A DNA stretch of 64,000 nucleotides from Lysobacter solisilvae (GTDB taxonomy: Bacteria > Pseudomonadota > Gammaproteobacteria > Xanthomonadales > Xanthomonadaceae): NCBI RefSeq assembly GCF_016613535.2, contig NZ_CP071518.1, positions 2,976,001 to 3,040,000 of the forward strand, read 5' to 3'. How positions within the stretch are numbered: position 1 is the stretch's first letter; the number at the start of each line of letters is the position of its first letter. A model generated the notes under the pieces. The model searched no databases and had not been told where the DNA came from. It saw only the letters and a list, made by a program, of their open reading frames with translations. Positions 1 to 7,904 of this stretch are shown piece after piece. Made by a program: the position numbers and the translations under genes.

Positions 1-957
1 GGCCGTCATCGCGCCCAACAGGATCTGCGCCAGGAACAGCGCCAGCACGACCCAGAAATACTTCGCGGTCGCACGCATCGACGGTGTCACGCGCAGCGCC
101 GCCATCGGGTCGCTGGAGGGGATTCGGTGCGGCACCTCGTGCGCGTGCGTGCGTGCATGATGCCAGCCGAGCAGGCCGATGCCGCCCAGCAGGAAAAGCA
201 CACTGAAGGCCGACCACAGCCAAAGCGGCGCGGGAGGTGCATTGCCGACCAGTGGCTCGCTGGGCCAGTTGTTGGTGTAGGTGACCTGCTTGTCCACCAC
301 GCCGCCGGGTGACGGCACCATGGCGTCGCCGATCTCACGGGGACGCTCGGTGGTGGCCGCCCAGGCAGTCCACCAGAAGAACGCGGTGAGCGCGCGGCGG
401 TGCCCGGCGTCCGGCACCGTGTTGTTCTTCATGGCATAGGCTTCACGCAGCGCCTGCGTGCTCGGGTCGTTTCCGAACAGGCTTTCGTAATGCGCGGCTA
501 CGTTAGACAGCGCGGCGATCCTGTCACGCTGCAAGGTGATCGTGCCGGTGGCCGCGTCGTAGGTGTTGGCGCGCATCATCTGTTCCAGACGCCCACGCAG
601 GGCCGCCTGCTGCTCGGCGGGCAACTGCGCATACGTCGCCGCGCCACCTTCTGCACGCGCCCACAGGTCGAGCACGCCCATCGCCTCGCGGTGCAGCCAG
701 TCAGCGCTCCAGTCCGGCGCGACATAGCCGCCATGCCCCCAGATCGAGCCCAGCTGCATGCCGCCCATGGACTGCCATACCTGGCGTCCGCGCTGGATGT
801 CGGCGCGGGTGTACACCGTCTGGCCGCTTTCGCTCACCACGCGCTCGGGCACCGGTGGCGCGGCGCGGAAGATCTCCGTGCCGGCCCACAGCAGTACCGC
901 GAACGAGGCGATGAGCAGAGTGGCCAACCCCAGCCACAGCTTCTTCGTGTTGCTCAT
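1..957 (-). CDS. norZ: Quinol-dependent nitric oxide reductase (qNor), N-terminal part, cut by window edge
   Basis: Integral membrane enzyme that reduces NO to N2O using quinol. Only the first 319 codons are present; the gene leaves the window on the left, so most of the haem-copper core cannot be inspected. The visible part is the N-terminal extension that separates single-subunit qNor from cNor NorB: a first membrane helix (residues about 7-25), a periplasmic haem-free domain with the signature GGMQLGSIWGHGGYVAPDW (residues 65-83), then helices near 245-264 and 300-317. The ATG at 957 has a GGGAG Shine-Dalgarno about nine bases upstream. An FNR-type box at 1012-1025 sits where it would give a transcription start about 20 bases before the ATG, so low-oxygen/NO control by the neighbouring FNR-type regulator is likely. 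It is probably detoxifying or part of partial denitrification; the window does not show which. Confidence 0.9.
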   Translation of the reverse strand, partial: MSNTKKLWLGLATLLIASFAVLLWAGTEIFRAAPPVPERVVSESGQTVYTRADIQRGRQVWQSMGGMQLGSIWGHGGYVAPDWSADWLHREAMGVLDLWARAEGGAATYAQLPAEQQAALRGRLEQMMRANTYDAATGTITLQRDRIAALSNVAAHYESLFGNDPSTQALREAYAMKNNTVPDAGHRRALTAFFWWTAWAATTERPREIGDAMVPSPGGVVDKQVTYTNNWPSEPLVGNAPPAPLWLWSAFSVLFLLGGIGLLGWHHARTHAHEVPHRIPSSDPMAALRVTPSMRATAKYFWVVLALFLAQILLGAMTA

Positions 958-1011
958 GACTTAGCTCCCAGTTGAACTCGAGCATGCTCGGCTACAGTGC
1001 GCCGGCGTGCC

Positions 1012-1025
1012 TTGATGCACATCAA
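1012..1025 (-). promoter_or_regulatory. FNR-type box upstream of qNor
   Basis: TTGAT-GCAC-ATCAA, a perfect match to the FNR/ANR/DNR consensus TTGAT-N4-ATCAA. Its centre is about 61 bases before the qNor ATG. A class II position (-41.5) would place the start of transcription near 977 and leave a 20-base leader containing the GGGAG ribosome site. It lies between the end of the fnr-like gene and the start of qNor. Confidence 0.85.
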
Positions 1026-1034
1026 GGCGCCGGT

Positions 1035-1793
1035 TCAGTCGCGCAGCACGGGGGTTGCAAGCGCGTCGAGTGCGTCGCGTTCGAGGATCTCCAGCTCGCG
1101 GCGCTCCACGCGCAGCAGGCCGTCGGCCTGGAACCGCCGAAGCACGCGGCTGACGGTTTCCGGCGCCAAGCGAAGATAGTTGGCGATGTCGGTGCGGGCC
1201 ATGGTCAGGGCGAAGCGATTGGGCGAGAAGCCGCGGGCGCTCAGGCGCCGCGACAGCCCCACCAGGAAGGCGGCCATGCGCTGGTCGGCCGACCAGTCGC
1301 CGGCCAGTAGCGCGGCCCGTCCGATGTCCCGGCTGAGCAGGCGGAACAATTGGCGCTGCAGGCCGGGCAACTGCGCGGCCAGCAGGGAGATCTTGGGGAA
1401 GGAGAACCTGCAAAGCATCACCGTGTCGAGCGCGATTGCATTGCACGGATAATGGTTGCCGTCGATCGCGTTGAGCCCGATCACTTCGCCGGGGAAGTGG
1501 AACCCGAGCACGTGCTCGCGGCCCTCCCGATCGATGACATAGGTCTTGACGGTGCCGGCGCGAACGGCGGCGATTGCTTCAAAAGGATCGCCTTCGCGGA
1601 AGATGTGCTCGCCGGCATGGAAAGGTCCGACGTGTTCGACCAGGACGTGGAGATCCATTAGTGCGCTCTTGTCCATGCCTTCGTCCAGGCAGGCCTGCGA
1701 GAACGCGCACGTGGAACAAAAGTGCATCGCGTCGCCGTCATTTGCGAGCGTCCGCGTGTCGGTACGGGGGAAGGGCAGCGGTGTGGCCGACAT
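1035..1793 (-). CDS. fnr: FNR-type oxygen-sensing transcription regulator (four-cysteine)
   Basis: CRP/FNR-superfamily regulator of 252 residues. The N-terminus carries CSTCAFSQAC (Cys26, Cys29, Cys35), the C-x2-C-x5-C pattern of FNR, and a further Cys128 in VMLCRF, aligned with FNR Cys122; together these can hold an oxygen-labile [4Fe-4S] cluster. A cyclic-nucleotide-type beta-barrel occupies roughly residues 50-140, followed by the dimer helix and a winged helix with the recognition sequence ETVSRVLRRF. The E-x2-SR in this helix is the FNR signature for reading TTGAT half-sites, matching the boxes found nearby. The gene begins 18 bases after hemN in the same direction, so it is probably co-transcribed from the hemN promoter. 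It is the likely regulator of qNor, hemN and the RNR-like gene (inference). Confidence 0.9.
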   Translation of the reverse strand: MSATPLPFPRTDTRTLANDGDAMHFCSTCAFSQACLDEGMDKSALMDLHVLVEHVGPFHAGEHIFREGDPFEAIAAVRAGTVKTYVIDREGREHVLGFHFPGEVIGLNAIDGNHYPCNAIALDTVMLCRFSFPKISLLAAQLPGLQRQLFRLLSRDIGRAALLAGDWSADQRMAAFLVGLSRRLSARGFSPNRFALTMARTDIANYLRLAPETVSRVLRRFQADGLLRVERRELEILERDALDALATPVLRD

Positions 1794-1811
1794 GTGCTTT
1801 TCCGGATCCGG

Positions 1812-3212
1812 TCAGATCGCGCGCGAGAAGTGCGGAGCCGCGGTGGCGGCCGGCTGCTCGATGTAGCGGTCGAAGCACATCGCGATGTTGCGCAGCAGCA
1901 GCCGACCACGTCGCGTGACCTTGATCCGGTCGGGCTCAACGCGCACCAGACGGTCGTCGACGAGCGGCTGCAGGCTTTCCAGCGAGCGGGCGAAATAGCT
2001 CGCGAAATCGATCGCGTAGCGCCGCTCCAGTGCGGCCACCGGGATTTCGCCCTGGCACATCAGTTGCTGGATGAGGTCCGCCCGCAACTGGTCGTCCTCG
2101 GTCAGGCGCATGCCGCGGAAAACCGGCAGGCGACCTTCGTCCAGCGCGGCTTCCCAACTGGGCAGGTCCCGGGGATTCTGGCTGAAGCTGTCGCCGATAT
2201 GGCTGATCGAGCTGACACCCAGCCCGATCAGGTCGCTGTCGGCATGGGTCGTGTAGCCCATGAAATTTCGGTGCAGTCCACCTCGCTGCTGGGCCTGAGC
2301 CAGTTCGTCATCCGGAAGCGCGAAGTGGTCCATGCCGATGTAGACATAGCCCGCAGCGGCCAGTTTCTCGATCGCCGCCTGCAGCAGAGCCAGCTTGGTT
2401 TCCGGGTCCGGCAGGTCTTCGGCGACCATCTGCCGTTGGGCCTTGAACAGCTGGGGCAGGTGCGCGTAGCTGTACACGGCGATCCTGTCGGGGCGCATTT
2501 CGACGACGGTATCCAGCGTTGCGGCGAAACCGGCAAGAGTCTGCCTGGGCAGGCCATAGATCAGGTCGACGTTGACAGACCGGAAGCCGCTGGCCCGGCA
2601 GGCATCGATCACCGCGCGCGTCTCCTCGACGGACTGCATGCGGTTAACTGCGGCCTGGACTGCCGGATCGAAGTCCTGCACGCCCAGGCTGGCCCGGTTG
2701 AACCCGATGTCGGCAAGTTCGGCGATCTCTGCCGGCTTGATGAAGCGCGGGTCCAGTTCGATGGAGATGTCCCGGTCCTTGGCCGCCGAGAAATGGAACT
2801 GCCGGTGCAGCGCGTCGACCACCTCGCGCAGCTGCGCAGGTGTCAGGAAGTTCGGCGTACCGCCGCCGAAGTGCAGCTGGATGACTTCGCGGTCGCGGTC
2901 GAACAACTGTGCGGTCAGCGCGATTTCACGATACAACCTGGCCAGATAGCCGTCCGAACGCGACTTGTCCCGCGTGATGATGCGGTTGCACCCGCAGTAG
3001 AAGCACGGACTGGTGCAGAAGGGCACATGTACGTACAGGGACAGCCGCCGCGGAATGGGATCCCCATTGCTGGCGGTGGCCGCCTCCCGCAACTGCGCTT
3101 CGCCGAAGCCGGCGTGGAACTGTGGCGCAGTCGGGTAGGAGGTGTAGCGCGGCGCGGGCTGGTCGTAGGAACGCAGCAGGTCCGGATCGAAGGTGGGTGC
3201 GTCGGTGTTCAT
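1812..3212 (-). CDS. hemN: Oxygen-independent coproporphyrinogen III oxidase (radical SAM)
   Basis: Radical-SAM enzyme of 466 residues that decarboxylates coproporphyrinogen III to protoporphyrinogen IX without oxygen, sustaining haem synthesis in anaerobic or microaerobic cells. The N-terminus RYTSYPTAPQF is characteristic of HemN, and the cluster motif FCTSPCFYCGC (Cys66, Cys70, Cys73, Cys75) gives the C-x3-C-x2-C radical-SAM triad plus the extra HemN cysteine. Length is normal for true HemN rather than the shorter HemW. It is followed after 18 bases by the fnr-like gene. The upstream FNR box at 3246-3259 is so close to the ATG that a standard class II promoter would start transcription at the A of the start codon; no Shine-Dalgarno is visible, so the message may be leaderless. 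Confidence 0.95.
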   Translation of the reverse strand: MNTDAPTFDPDLLRSYDQPAPRYTSYPTAPQFHAGFGEAQLREAATASNGDPIPRRLSLYVHVPFCTSPCFYCGCNRIITRDKSRSDGYLARLYREIALTAQLFDRDREVIQLHFGGGTPNFLTPAQLREVVDALHRQFHFSAAKDRDISIELDPRFIKPAEIAELADIGFNRASLGVQDFDPAVQAAVNRMQSVEETRAVIDACRASGFRSVNVDLIYGLPRQTLAGFAATLDTVVEMRPDRIAVYSYAHLPQLFKAQRQMVAEDLPDPETKLALLQAAIEKLAAAGYVYIGMDHFALPDDELAQAQQRGGLHRNFMGYTTHADSDLIGLGVSSISHIGDSFSQNPRDLPSWEAALDEGRLPVFRGMRLTEDDQLRADLIQQLMCQGEIPVAALERRYAIDFASYFARSLESLQPLVDDRLVRVEPDRIKVTRRGRLLLRNIAMCFDRYIEQPAATAAPHFSRAI

Positions 3213-3245
3213 GCCTGCAGGTTAGGTGTGCCGGCGGATCACGCC

Positions 3246-3259
3246 TTGACCTGGATCAA
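3246..3259 (-). promoter_or_regulatory. FNR-type box upstream of hemN
   Basis: TTGAC-CTGG-ATCAA, one base from the perfect FNR consensus. Its centre is about 41 bases upstream of the hemN start codon; a weak -10-like TAACCT (3219-3224, read on the minus strand) falls 7-12 bases before the ATG. The geometry fits an FNR-activated class II promoter whose transcript begins at or next to the hemN ATG. Confidence 0.75.
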
Positions 3260-3311
3260 CCGCCCTTCGTGACTGACCGGCGGGCTCAGACTGCGCTGGC
3301 GAAGAGACGGG

Positions 3312-4244
3312 TCACGCCGGGCTGATGCGGCCGGGAACCTCGTCTGTCGCGCTGGAGTGTCCGATGTGCCAGGGCGGGGTGTCACCGCCGGGGCCGTCCT
3401 CGATCGGCAGATCGATCAGCGCCTGCATCGACTTGCAGATGGCTTCGCGGGCGATCGCTGTCGCCTCGTCGTTCAGGGCCCGCGCCTGCGCTGGATCGAG
3501 CGCGTCACTACTCCCGTTGGCGAGGCGGGCCAGCAGGGGATGTCGCTGGATGGCGGTGAGTGGGGCATGCCGCAACCCGCATCGGCGGGCGCGTTCCACC
3601 ACGGTTTCGCCGACGCCATGTGCGCGCCAGTGCGTGGCCAGCGCCTGCGTCACCTGGACGGAGGCCGTCGGGCCGCGTTCCTCGGCCAAGTCCGTCGATC
3701 CGCGCAGGCAACCCTCTGCCACCGCCAGGGCCAGCGTGCGCGCCAGTTCCCGGGCGTGAGGGCTGGTGTAGACCAGGCCCAGCTTCATGAGGGCATCGTC
3801 GAAACCGACCACGCCGATGCGCAGCCCCTCGCCGCCACGCAGGGCCCCGGAAAGCACGGCGTCGTCGAGCAGCCGCACGGCAAGAGTAGCGGTGTCCGCG
3901 CATAGGTTCCGATTGAAGCGGGCGCCCGCGCCGAAAGCGACCTCCACGAACGAGGAGGCGTTGAGCGCAGCGGCCGGAGGTCCGTCGGCGGCGGCGAGGT
4001 GGGTGGTTCCGAGGCATCGCAGCAGCCGTTCGTCTGGCAGCAATCGCCAGCGGCTGAACGCGTCGATGTAACGATGGGCCCACAGGGGGGCCTGCGTCCC
4101 GTTGACCGCGGCCACCGTGTCGGCGACCCGCCGCCAGGTGTCGTCGATCGTCACGTCGCGCAGGACGCCGTCCGCACGCCAGCGGAACCAGGCATCCCAG
4201 GTTTCTACGGCGATGGGATCGGTGAAAGGGGTGGCTGCAGGCAC
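3312..4244 (-). CDS. Short ribonucleotide-reductase-like protein (orphan, class II-like fragment)
   Basis: A 310-residue protein (GTG start) resembling the barrel-core segment of class II/I ribonucleotide reductases: TLAVRLLDDAV followed by LRIGVVGFDDALMKLGL (residues about 118-160) matches the RNR segment LAVRFLDNVID ... IGLGVMGFADLL. A full-length RNR is over 700 residues and has paired redox cysteines plus a thiyl-radical finger loop; this protein is far shorter and I cannot identify the full catalytic set, so it is unlikely to be a complete reductase. The nearby FNR box at 4302-4315 and its place beside hemN and two CRP/FNR genes suggest a role under low oxygen or nitrosative conditions. 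It could be a regulatory or scavenging relative of RNR, or a degenerate paralogue that has kept an open frame. The family call rests on motif resemblance only. Confidence 0.55.
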   Translation of the reverse strand: MPAATPFTDPIAVETWDAWFRWRADGVLRDVTIDDTWRRVADTVAAVNGTQAPLWAHRYIDAFSRWRLLPDERLLRCLGTTHLAAADGPPAAALNASSFVEVAFGAGARFNRNLCADTATLAVRLLDDAVLSGALRGGEGLRIGVVGFDDALMKLGLVYTSPHARELARTLALAVAEGCLRGSTDLAEERGPTASVQVTQALATHWRAHGVGETVVERARRCGLRHAPLTAIQRHPLLARLANGSSDALDPAQARALNDEATAIAREAICKSMQALIDLPIEDGPGGDTPPWHIGHSSATDEVPGRISPA

Positions 4245-4301
4245 GGGCTGAACCGGTAAGGCCGACAGCCGCCACTGTCCCCGCTGTGGGCCGGACGAGT
4301 C

Positions 4302-4315
4302 TTGATCGAAGTCAA
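4302..4315. promoter_or_regulatory. FNR-type box in the divergent region between the RNR-like gene and a second CRP/FNR gene
   Basis: TTGAT-CGAA-GTCAA, a near-perfect FNR/DNR box. Measured leftward, a class II start would lie about 23 bases before the RNR-like GTG; measured rightward, a start near 4350 would leave about 70 bases before the ATG at 4422. It may serve either gene or both. Confidence 0.7.
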
Positions 4316-4421
4316 CCCGGGCCGCGGGGGAGGGCGACTGTTACAAACCGTTACCGGGCTGGCATCGTCCGGTTTCACGCGGTCTTTATCGTGCGCTGCA
4401 ACTTCAGGAGAGGTGGCGGCA

Positions 4422-5141
4422 ATGCTTGACATCAGCGTGTCCAGCTTCGAGGCGATTGCGTCCTCCAGTGTCGAGTCCACTTGCGGCCCCGGGATGCAGC
4501 GTGAATACCCGTTGGGTCTGGAACAGCTCCTCCAGGCGTTGCCTCTGAAACGGCGCCGGCTGAAGGCCCGGGAATACCTGTTCCGGGCCGGGCAGAAGCG
4601 CGAGTCCCTGTTCTTCGTTCACGCCGGCTTTTTCAAGACCTGCCTGAGCAGTGCGGACGGACGGGAGAAGATCACCGGTTTCCGCATGCGCGGCGACCTG
4701 CTGGGCATCGACTCGCTGGACATGGACAGCTACGCGTGCGATGTGATCTCGCTCGACGTGGGAGAAGTCTGGGAGCTGCCGGTGGACCGCCTGCGCGACC
4801 GGTTCCCGCACTTCCACGAGCGTCTGACGGGATTGCTGGCCGGTGAGATCCGCCGCGACTGGGGCTGGATGCTGGCGCTGGGCACGCTTAGCGCTGAGCA
4901 GCGGGTGATCGCGTTCCTGCTCGATTTCGCCGCCAGGCTGGAGCACCTGGGATTCAGCGCCCGCTCGCTGATGCTGCACATGACCCGCGCCGAGATTGGC
5001 AACTTCCTGTCGCTGCAGCTGGAAACCGTCACGCGGGCGTTGTCGCGACTGCAGGCGGCGGGCCTGATCGCCGTCGACCGCCGCGAGATCCGTATCCACG
5101 ATGCCGCGGGCCTGCAGGCGATGATGGCCGGCCCCCACTGA
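4422..5141 (+). CDS. CRP/FNR-family transcription regulator lacking the Fe-S cysteines
   Basis: A 239-residue CRP/FNR-superfamily protein: effector-type beta-barrel (about residues 25-115), dimer helix, and winged helix containing MTRAEIGNFLSLQLETVTRALSRL. It has only isolated cysteines and no N-terminal C-x2-C cluster, so it should not be an oxygen-sensing FNR; it is more like DNR/FixK-type regulators that respond to NO (through haem) or are controlled at the level of expression. The recognition helix ETVTR differs from the ETVSR of its neighbour by a Ser-to-Thr change. I place the start at the ATG at 4422, which has AGGAGAGG 9 bases upstream; a longer frame back to a TTG at 4302 would begin inside the FNR box and is unlikely. 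The effector cannot be deduced from sequence. Confidence 0.8.
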   Translation: MLDISVSSFEAIASSSVESTCGPGMQREYPLGLEQLLQALPLKRRRLKAREYLFRAGQKRESLFFVHAGFFKTCLSSADGREKITGFRMRGDLLGIDSLDMDSYACDVISLDVGEVWELPVDRLRDRFPHFHERLTGLLAGEIRRDWGWMLALGTLSAEQRVIAFLLDFAARLEHLGFSARSLMLHMTRAEIGNFLSLQLETVTRALSRLQAAGLIAVDRREIRIHDAAGLQAMMAGPH

Positions 5142-5154
5142 GCCGCCAGCGCGC

Positions 5155-7146
5155 CTACACCAGCCGGGACACCAGGCAGCGCTGCAGCGCGGCGGCCAGC
5201 TGCTCGCGCTGGTACGGCTTGCGCAGCAGCTCGATGTCCTCCGATTTGTCAGAGGCTTCCACCGCTTCGTAGCCGGAGGTCAGCAGGATGGCCAGTTGCG
5301 GGCGCTGCCGGCGGGCGGCAAGCGCAAGTTCCTTGCCGTTCATGCCCGCGCCCAGCATGACGTCGCTGAAGAGCACGTCGATGGAAGGCTCGCCAGCCAG
5401 GCGCTGCAGCGCAGCCGCCGCGTCGGCAACGGCCTCGACTCGGTAGCCGAGCGAGCGGATGAACGCCGACGCGATGCTGCGCACTTCAGGCTCGTCCTCG
5501 ACCACCAGCACGCGCTCCCCCTGTCCCGACGAGAGTCCGGTGGACGGCGGCGTGGGTTCATCCCTGGCCGTCAGGGCGGCCGGCAGGGCCAGTTCGACGC
5601 GAGTGCCGTAACCCAACCGGCTGTTGACGTGGAAGTAGCCGCCGCTCTGTTCGACGAAGCCGTACACCATGCTGAGGCCAAGTCCGCTGCCGCGGCCCAT
5701 TCCCTTGGTCGTGTAGAACGGCTCGACCGCACGCGCCAGCGTCTCAGGCGTCATGCCCATGCCGGTATCAGTCACCGAAAAGACGATGTAATGCCCAGGC
5801 TTTGCCTTCGCCCTCGCCGCGTCGGCCGTCACCCAGCGCTCCTCCACGGCCAGCGTGATGTCACCGCCGCGCGGCATGGCATCGCGCGCGTTCAGCGCCA
5901 GATTCAGCAATGCTGAATCCAGCTGCGAGGCGTCGGCATAGACGGCGGGAATGTCATCGGGCCATTCCACTTTCAGGCGGATGGTGTCTCCGAGCGTACG
6001 GCGAAGCATCAGCTCCAGATCCCGCAACAGGGTGGCAGGCATCAGGGCGCTCGGACTCAGGCGCTGGCGGCGGGCGAAAGCCAGCAGCTTGCCCGTCAGC
6101 TCGGCTCCGCGACCCACCGAGCGTAGTGCGCTGGCAATGAGTTCGGACGCCTCGGGCTGCTGGCCGCATTCCATCTCCAGCAGTTGCAGGCTGCCGGACA
6201 TCACAGTGAGCAGGTTGTTGAAATCGTGGGCGATGCCCCCGGTGAGCTGGCCGATAGCATCCAGCCGCTGCGAGTGCGCCAGTTGTTCCTCGGTCCGGCG
6301 TCGCTGCATGAGTGCGGCCAGCAGGTTGGCGGTGGATTGAAGCAGATGCAGGGCGTCGTGGTCGAAACGACGCGGCTCCTTCGACCAGGCGATCAGCGCC
6401 CCCTGCGGCCGGGCGCGGTCCACCAGGGGCACCACGGCGGCGCTGCCGCCCGTGCCCGCAAGCAGCGGGAGCGCGTAACCTTCGCGGCTGGCGTCCTCGC
6501 CCTCGATCACCTTCGCCGCGCCGTGGGCGATGGCGACCTCGATTTCCTGCAGTTCGTGCGAATCGAGCAGGCTGGGGTCGAAACCCGCGGCAGCCCGCAG
6601 ATCCAGGTCTCCGTGTTCGCGCAGGAAGGCGAGGGCGACGGCTTCGATGCCGAGCGCATCTGCCAGCAGCAGGGGTAGTCCGGCGACCACGAGGTTCTCG
6701 TCGGCCGACTCGAGCGCCTGCTGTCCGATGCGGGCAACCAGCGCGTCGTAACGTGCGCGGATCAAGGCCTGGCGGGCGCGCTGGGTTTCGGAAATGTCGC
6801 GGATCGAGGCGAGGTAGCGCAGGCCTTGGTCTGTCTCCAGCGGGCTGAGCGCGATCTCGACGGGAAACTGCGCACCGTCGCGGCGCTGGCCCACCAGGGC
6901 CATGCCGCTTCCGCCCATCGGACGGGTGCGTGGCGAGGACATGTAGGCTGAGCGATGAGAATGGTGGCGCTCGCGCACGCTGGAAGGCATCAGGTTTTCG
7001 ATTGGAAGGCCGACGAGCCCACCCTCGGGATAGCCGAACAGTTGTTCGGCCTGGCGGTTGGCCATCTCGATGCGACCGGACCCTTCGACGACGACGAGCG
7101 CATCAGGGACGGTGTCGAACAGCTGCGGGAACATCGACGGGTTCAC
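5155..7146 (-). CDS. Hybrid sensor histidine kinase (PAS-GAF-HisKA-HATPase-REC)
   Basis: Cytoplasmic hybrid kinase of 663 residues with no obvious membrane helix. In order: a PAS domain (about 8-125, with FGYPEGGLVG and the PAC tail YLASIRDISE), a GAF-like domain (about 140-280), the phosphoacceptor H box GGIAHDFNNLL with His307, an HATPase_c domain with N box LNLALNARDAMP and G boxes VTDTGMGM and GRGSGLGLSMVYGF, and a C-terminal receiver (545-660) with acidic pocket EDE (550-552) and phosphoacceptor Asp595 in FSDVML. Its start codon overlaps the stop of the upstream response regulator by four bases, so the two form one transcription unit. The attached receiver suggests intramolecular phosphotransfer. 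The PAS/GAF ligand is unknown; the neighbourhood makes a redox or respiratory signal plausible, but this is inference. Confidence 0.9.
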   Translation of the reverse strand: MNPSMFPQLFDTVPDALVVVEGSGRIEMANRQAEQLFGYPEGGLVGLPIENLMPSSVRERHHSHRSAYMSSPRTRPMGGSGMALVGQRRDGAQFPVEIALSPLETDQGLRYLASIRDISETQRARQALIRARYDALVARIGQQALESADENLVVAGLPLLLADALGIEAVALAFLREHGDLDLRAAAGFDPSLLDSHELQEIEVAIAHGAAKVIEGEDASREGYALPLLAGTGGSAAVVPLVDRARPQGALIAWSKEPRRFDHDALHLLQSTANLLAALMQRRRTEEQLAHSQRLDAIGQLTGGIAHDFNNLLTVMSGSLQLLEMECGQQPEASELIASALRSVGRGAELTGKLLAFARRQRLSPSALMPATLLRDLELMLRRTLGDTIRLKVEWPDDIPAVYADASQLDSALLNLALNARDAMPRGGDITLAVEERWVTADAARAKAKPGHYIVFSVTDTGMGMTPETLARAVEPFYTTKGMGRGSGLGLSMVYGFVEQSGGYFHVNSRLGYGTRVELALPAALTARDEPTPPSTGLSSGQGERVLVVEDEPEVRSIASAFIRSLGYRVEAVADAAAALQRLAGEPSIDVLFSDVMLGAGMNGKELALAARRQRPQLAILLTSGYEAVEASDKSEDIELLRKPYQREQLAAALQRCLVSRLV

Positions 7147-7856
7147 AGTGGCCGCACCGCCGGCGCGAACAGGTAACCCGCGCCTCGCACGGACTTGATT
7201 ACGGCCGGATTGGCCGGGTCGCGTTCGAGCTTGCGCCGCAGGCGGCCAATCTGGACGTCGATGGCGCGGTCGTAGGGCCCGGCGTCCCGTCCGTGGACGG
7301 CGTTCATCAACTGGTCGCGAGTGAGCACCTGGTGCGGACGCTCTACGAAGGCCAGCAGGAGGTCGAACTCGCCGGTGGTCAACGCGATCTCGCCGGCGTG
7401 GCCGGTCAGGCGGCGGGCGGGAACATCGAGCTGCATGCCGTCGAACGCGAAGCCTCGCGGCTTGGTCACGGGCGTGGTGACTGTCTGCGCGCGCCGGAGC
7501 ACCGAGCGGATCCGCGCCAGCAGTTCGCGCAGGTCGAACGGCTTGGTGACGTAATCATCCGCGCCCAGTTCCAGGCCCACGACCCGCTCGACCGATTCGC
7601 CCCGGCCACTGACGATGATGACGGGGCCATGCCACTGCTTGCGCAGGTCGCGGATCAGCGTCAGACCGTCTTCGTCGGGAAGCCCCAGGTCGAGCAGGAT
7701 GATGTCGATGGCCTGGGCAATAATCGCGGCGCGCGCCTCGCGTCCGTTCCCTGCGACGCTGACACGCAAGCCCTGGGTGCCCAGATAGCGTGACAGGAGC
7801 GCGGCGACCTCGACGTCGTCATCGACGACCAGAACGTGGGGAGATGCGGTTTCCAG
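7143..7856 (-). CDS. OmpR-family response regulator with no canonical start codon
   Basis: Response regulator partner of the adjoining hybrid kinase. The receiver domain begins with HVLVVDDDVEVAALL (acidic pocket) and has the phosphoacceptor Asp in ILLDLGLPDEDG; an OmpR/PhoB winged-helix output domain follows, ending GAGYLF. The frame is open upstream only to a TGA at 7905-7907 and contains no ATG, GTG or TTG before the first strand of the receiver; the first conventional codon (TTG at 7769) would remove the whole acidic pocket. The boundary given starts at a CTG (7856). An ATG at 7890 in the neighbouring frame would restore a normal N-terminus if one base near 7855-7865 were removed, so a single-base insertion is a good alternative explanation. 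Gene identity is secure; the start is not. Confidence 0.8.
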   Translation of the reverse strand: METASPHVLVVDDDVEVAALLSRYLGTQGLRVSVAGNGREARAAIIAQAIDIILLDLGLPDEDGLTLIRDLRKQWHGPVIIVSGRGESVERVVGLELGADDYVTKPFDLRELLARIRSVLRRAQTVTTPVTKPRGFAFDGMQLDVPARRLTGHAGEIALTTGEFDLLLAFVERPHQVLTRDQLMNAVHGRDAGPYDRAIDVQIGRLRRKLERDPANPAVIKSVRGAGYLFAPAVRPL

Positions 7857-7904
7857 GCGTGTCTCCGGCGGTGGCGACTGCAGGCGGCATGGTACCGCAG
7901 GCAG

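Noticed and set aside
4302..4421. Longer N-terminus (TTG start at 4302) for the second CRP/FNR regulator
   Set aside because: It would start inside the FNR box; the ATG at 4422 has a good Shine-Dalgarno and fits family length.
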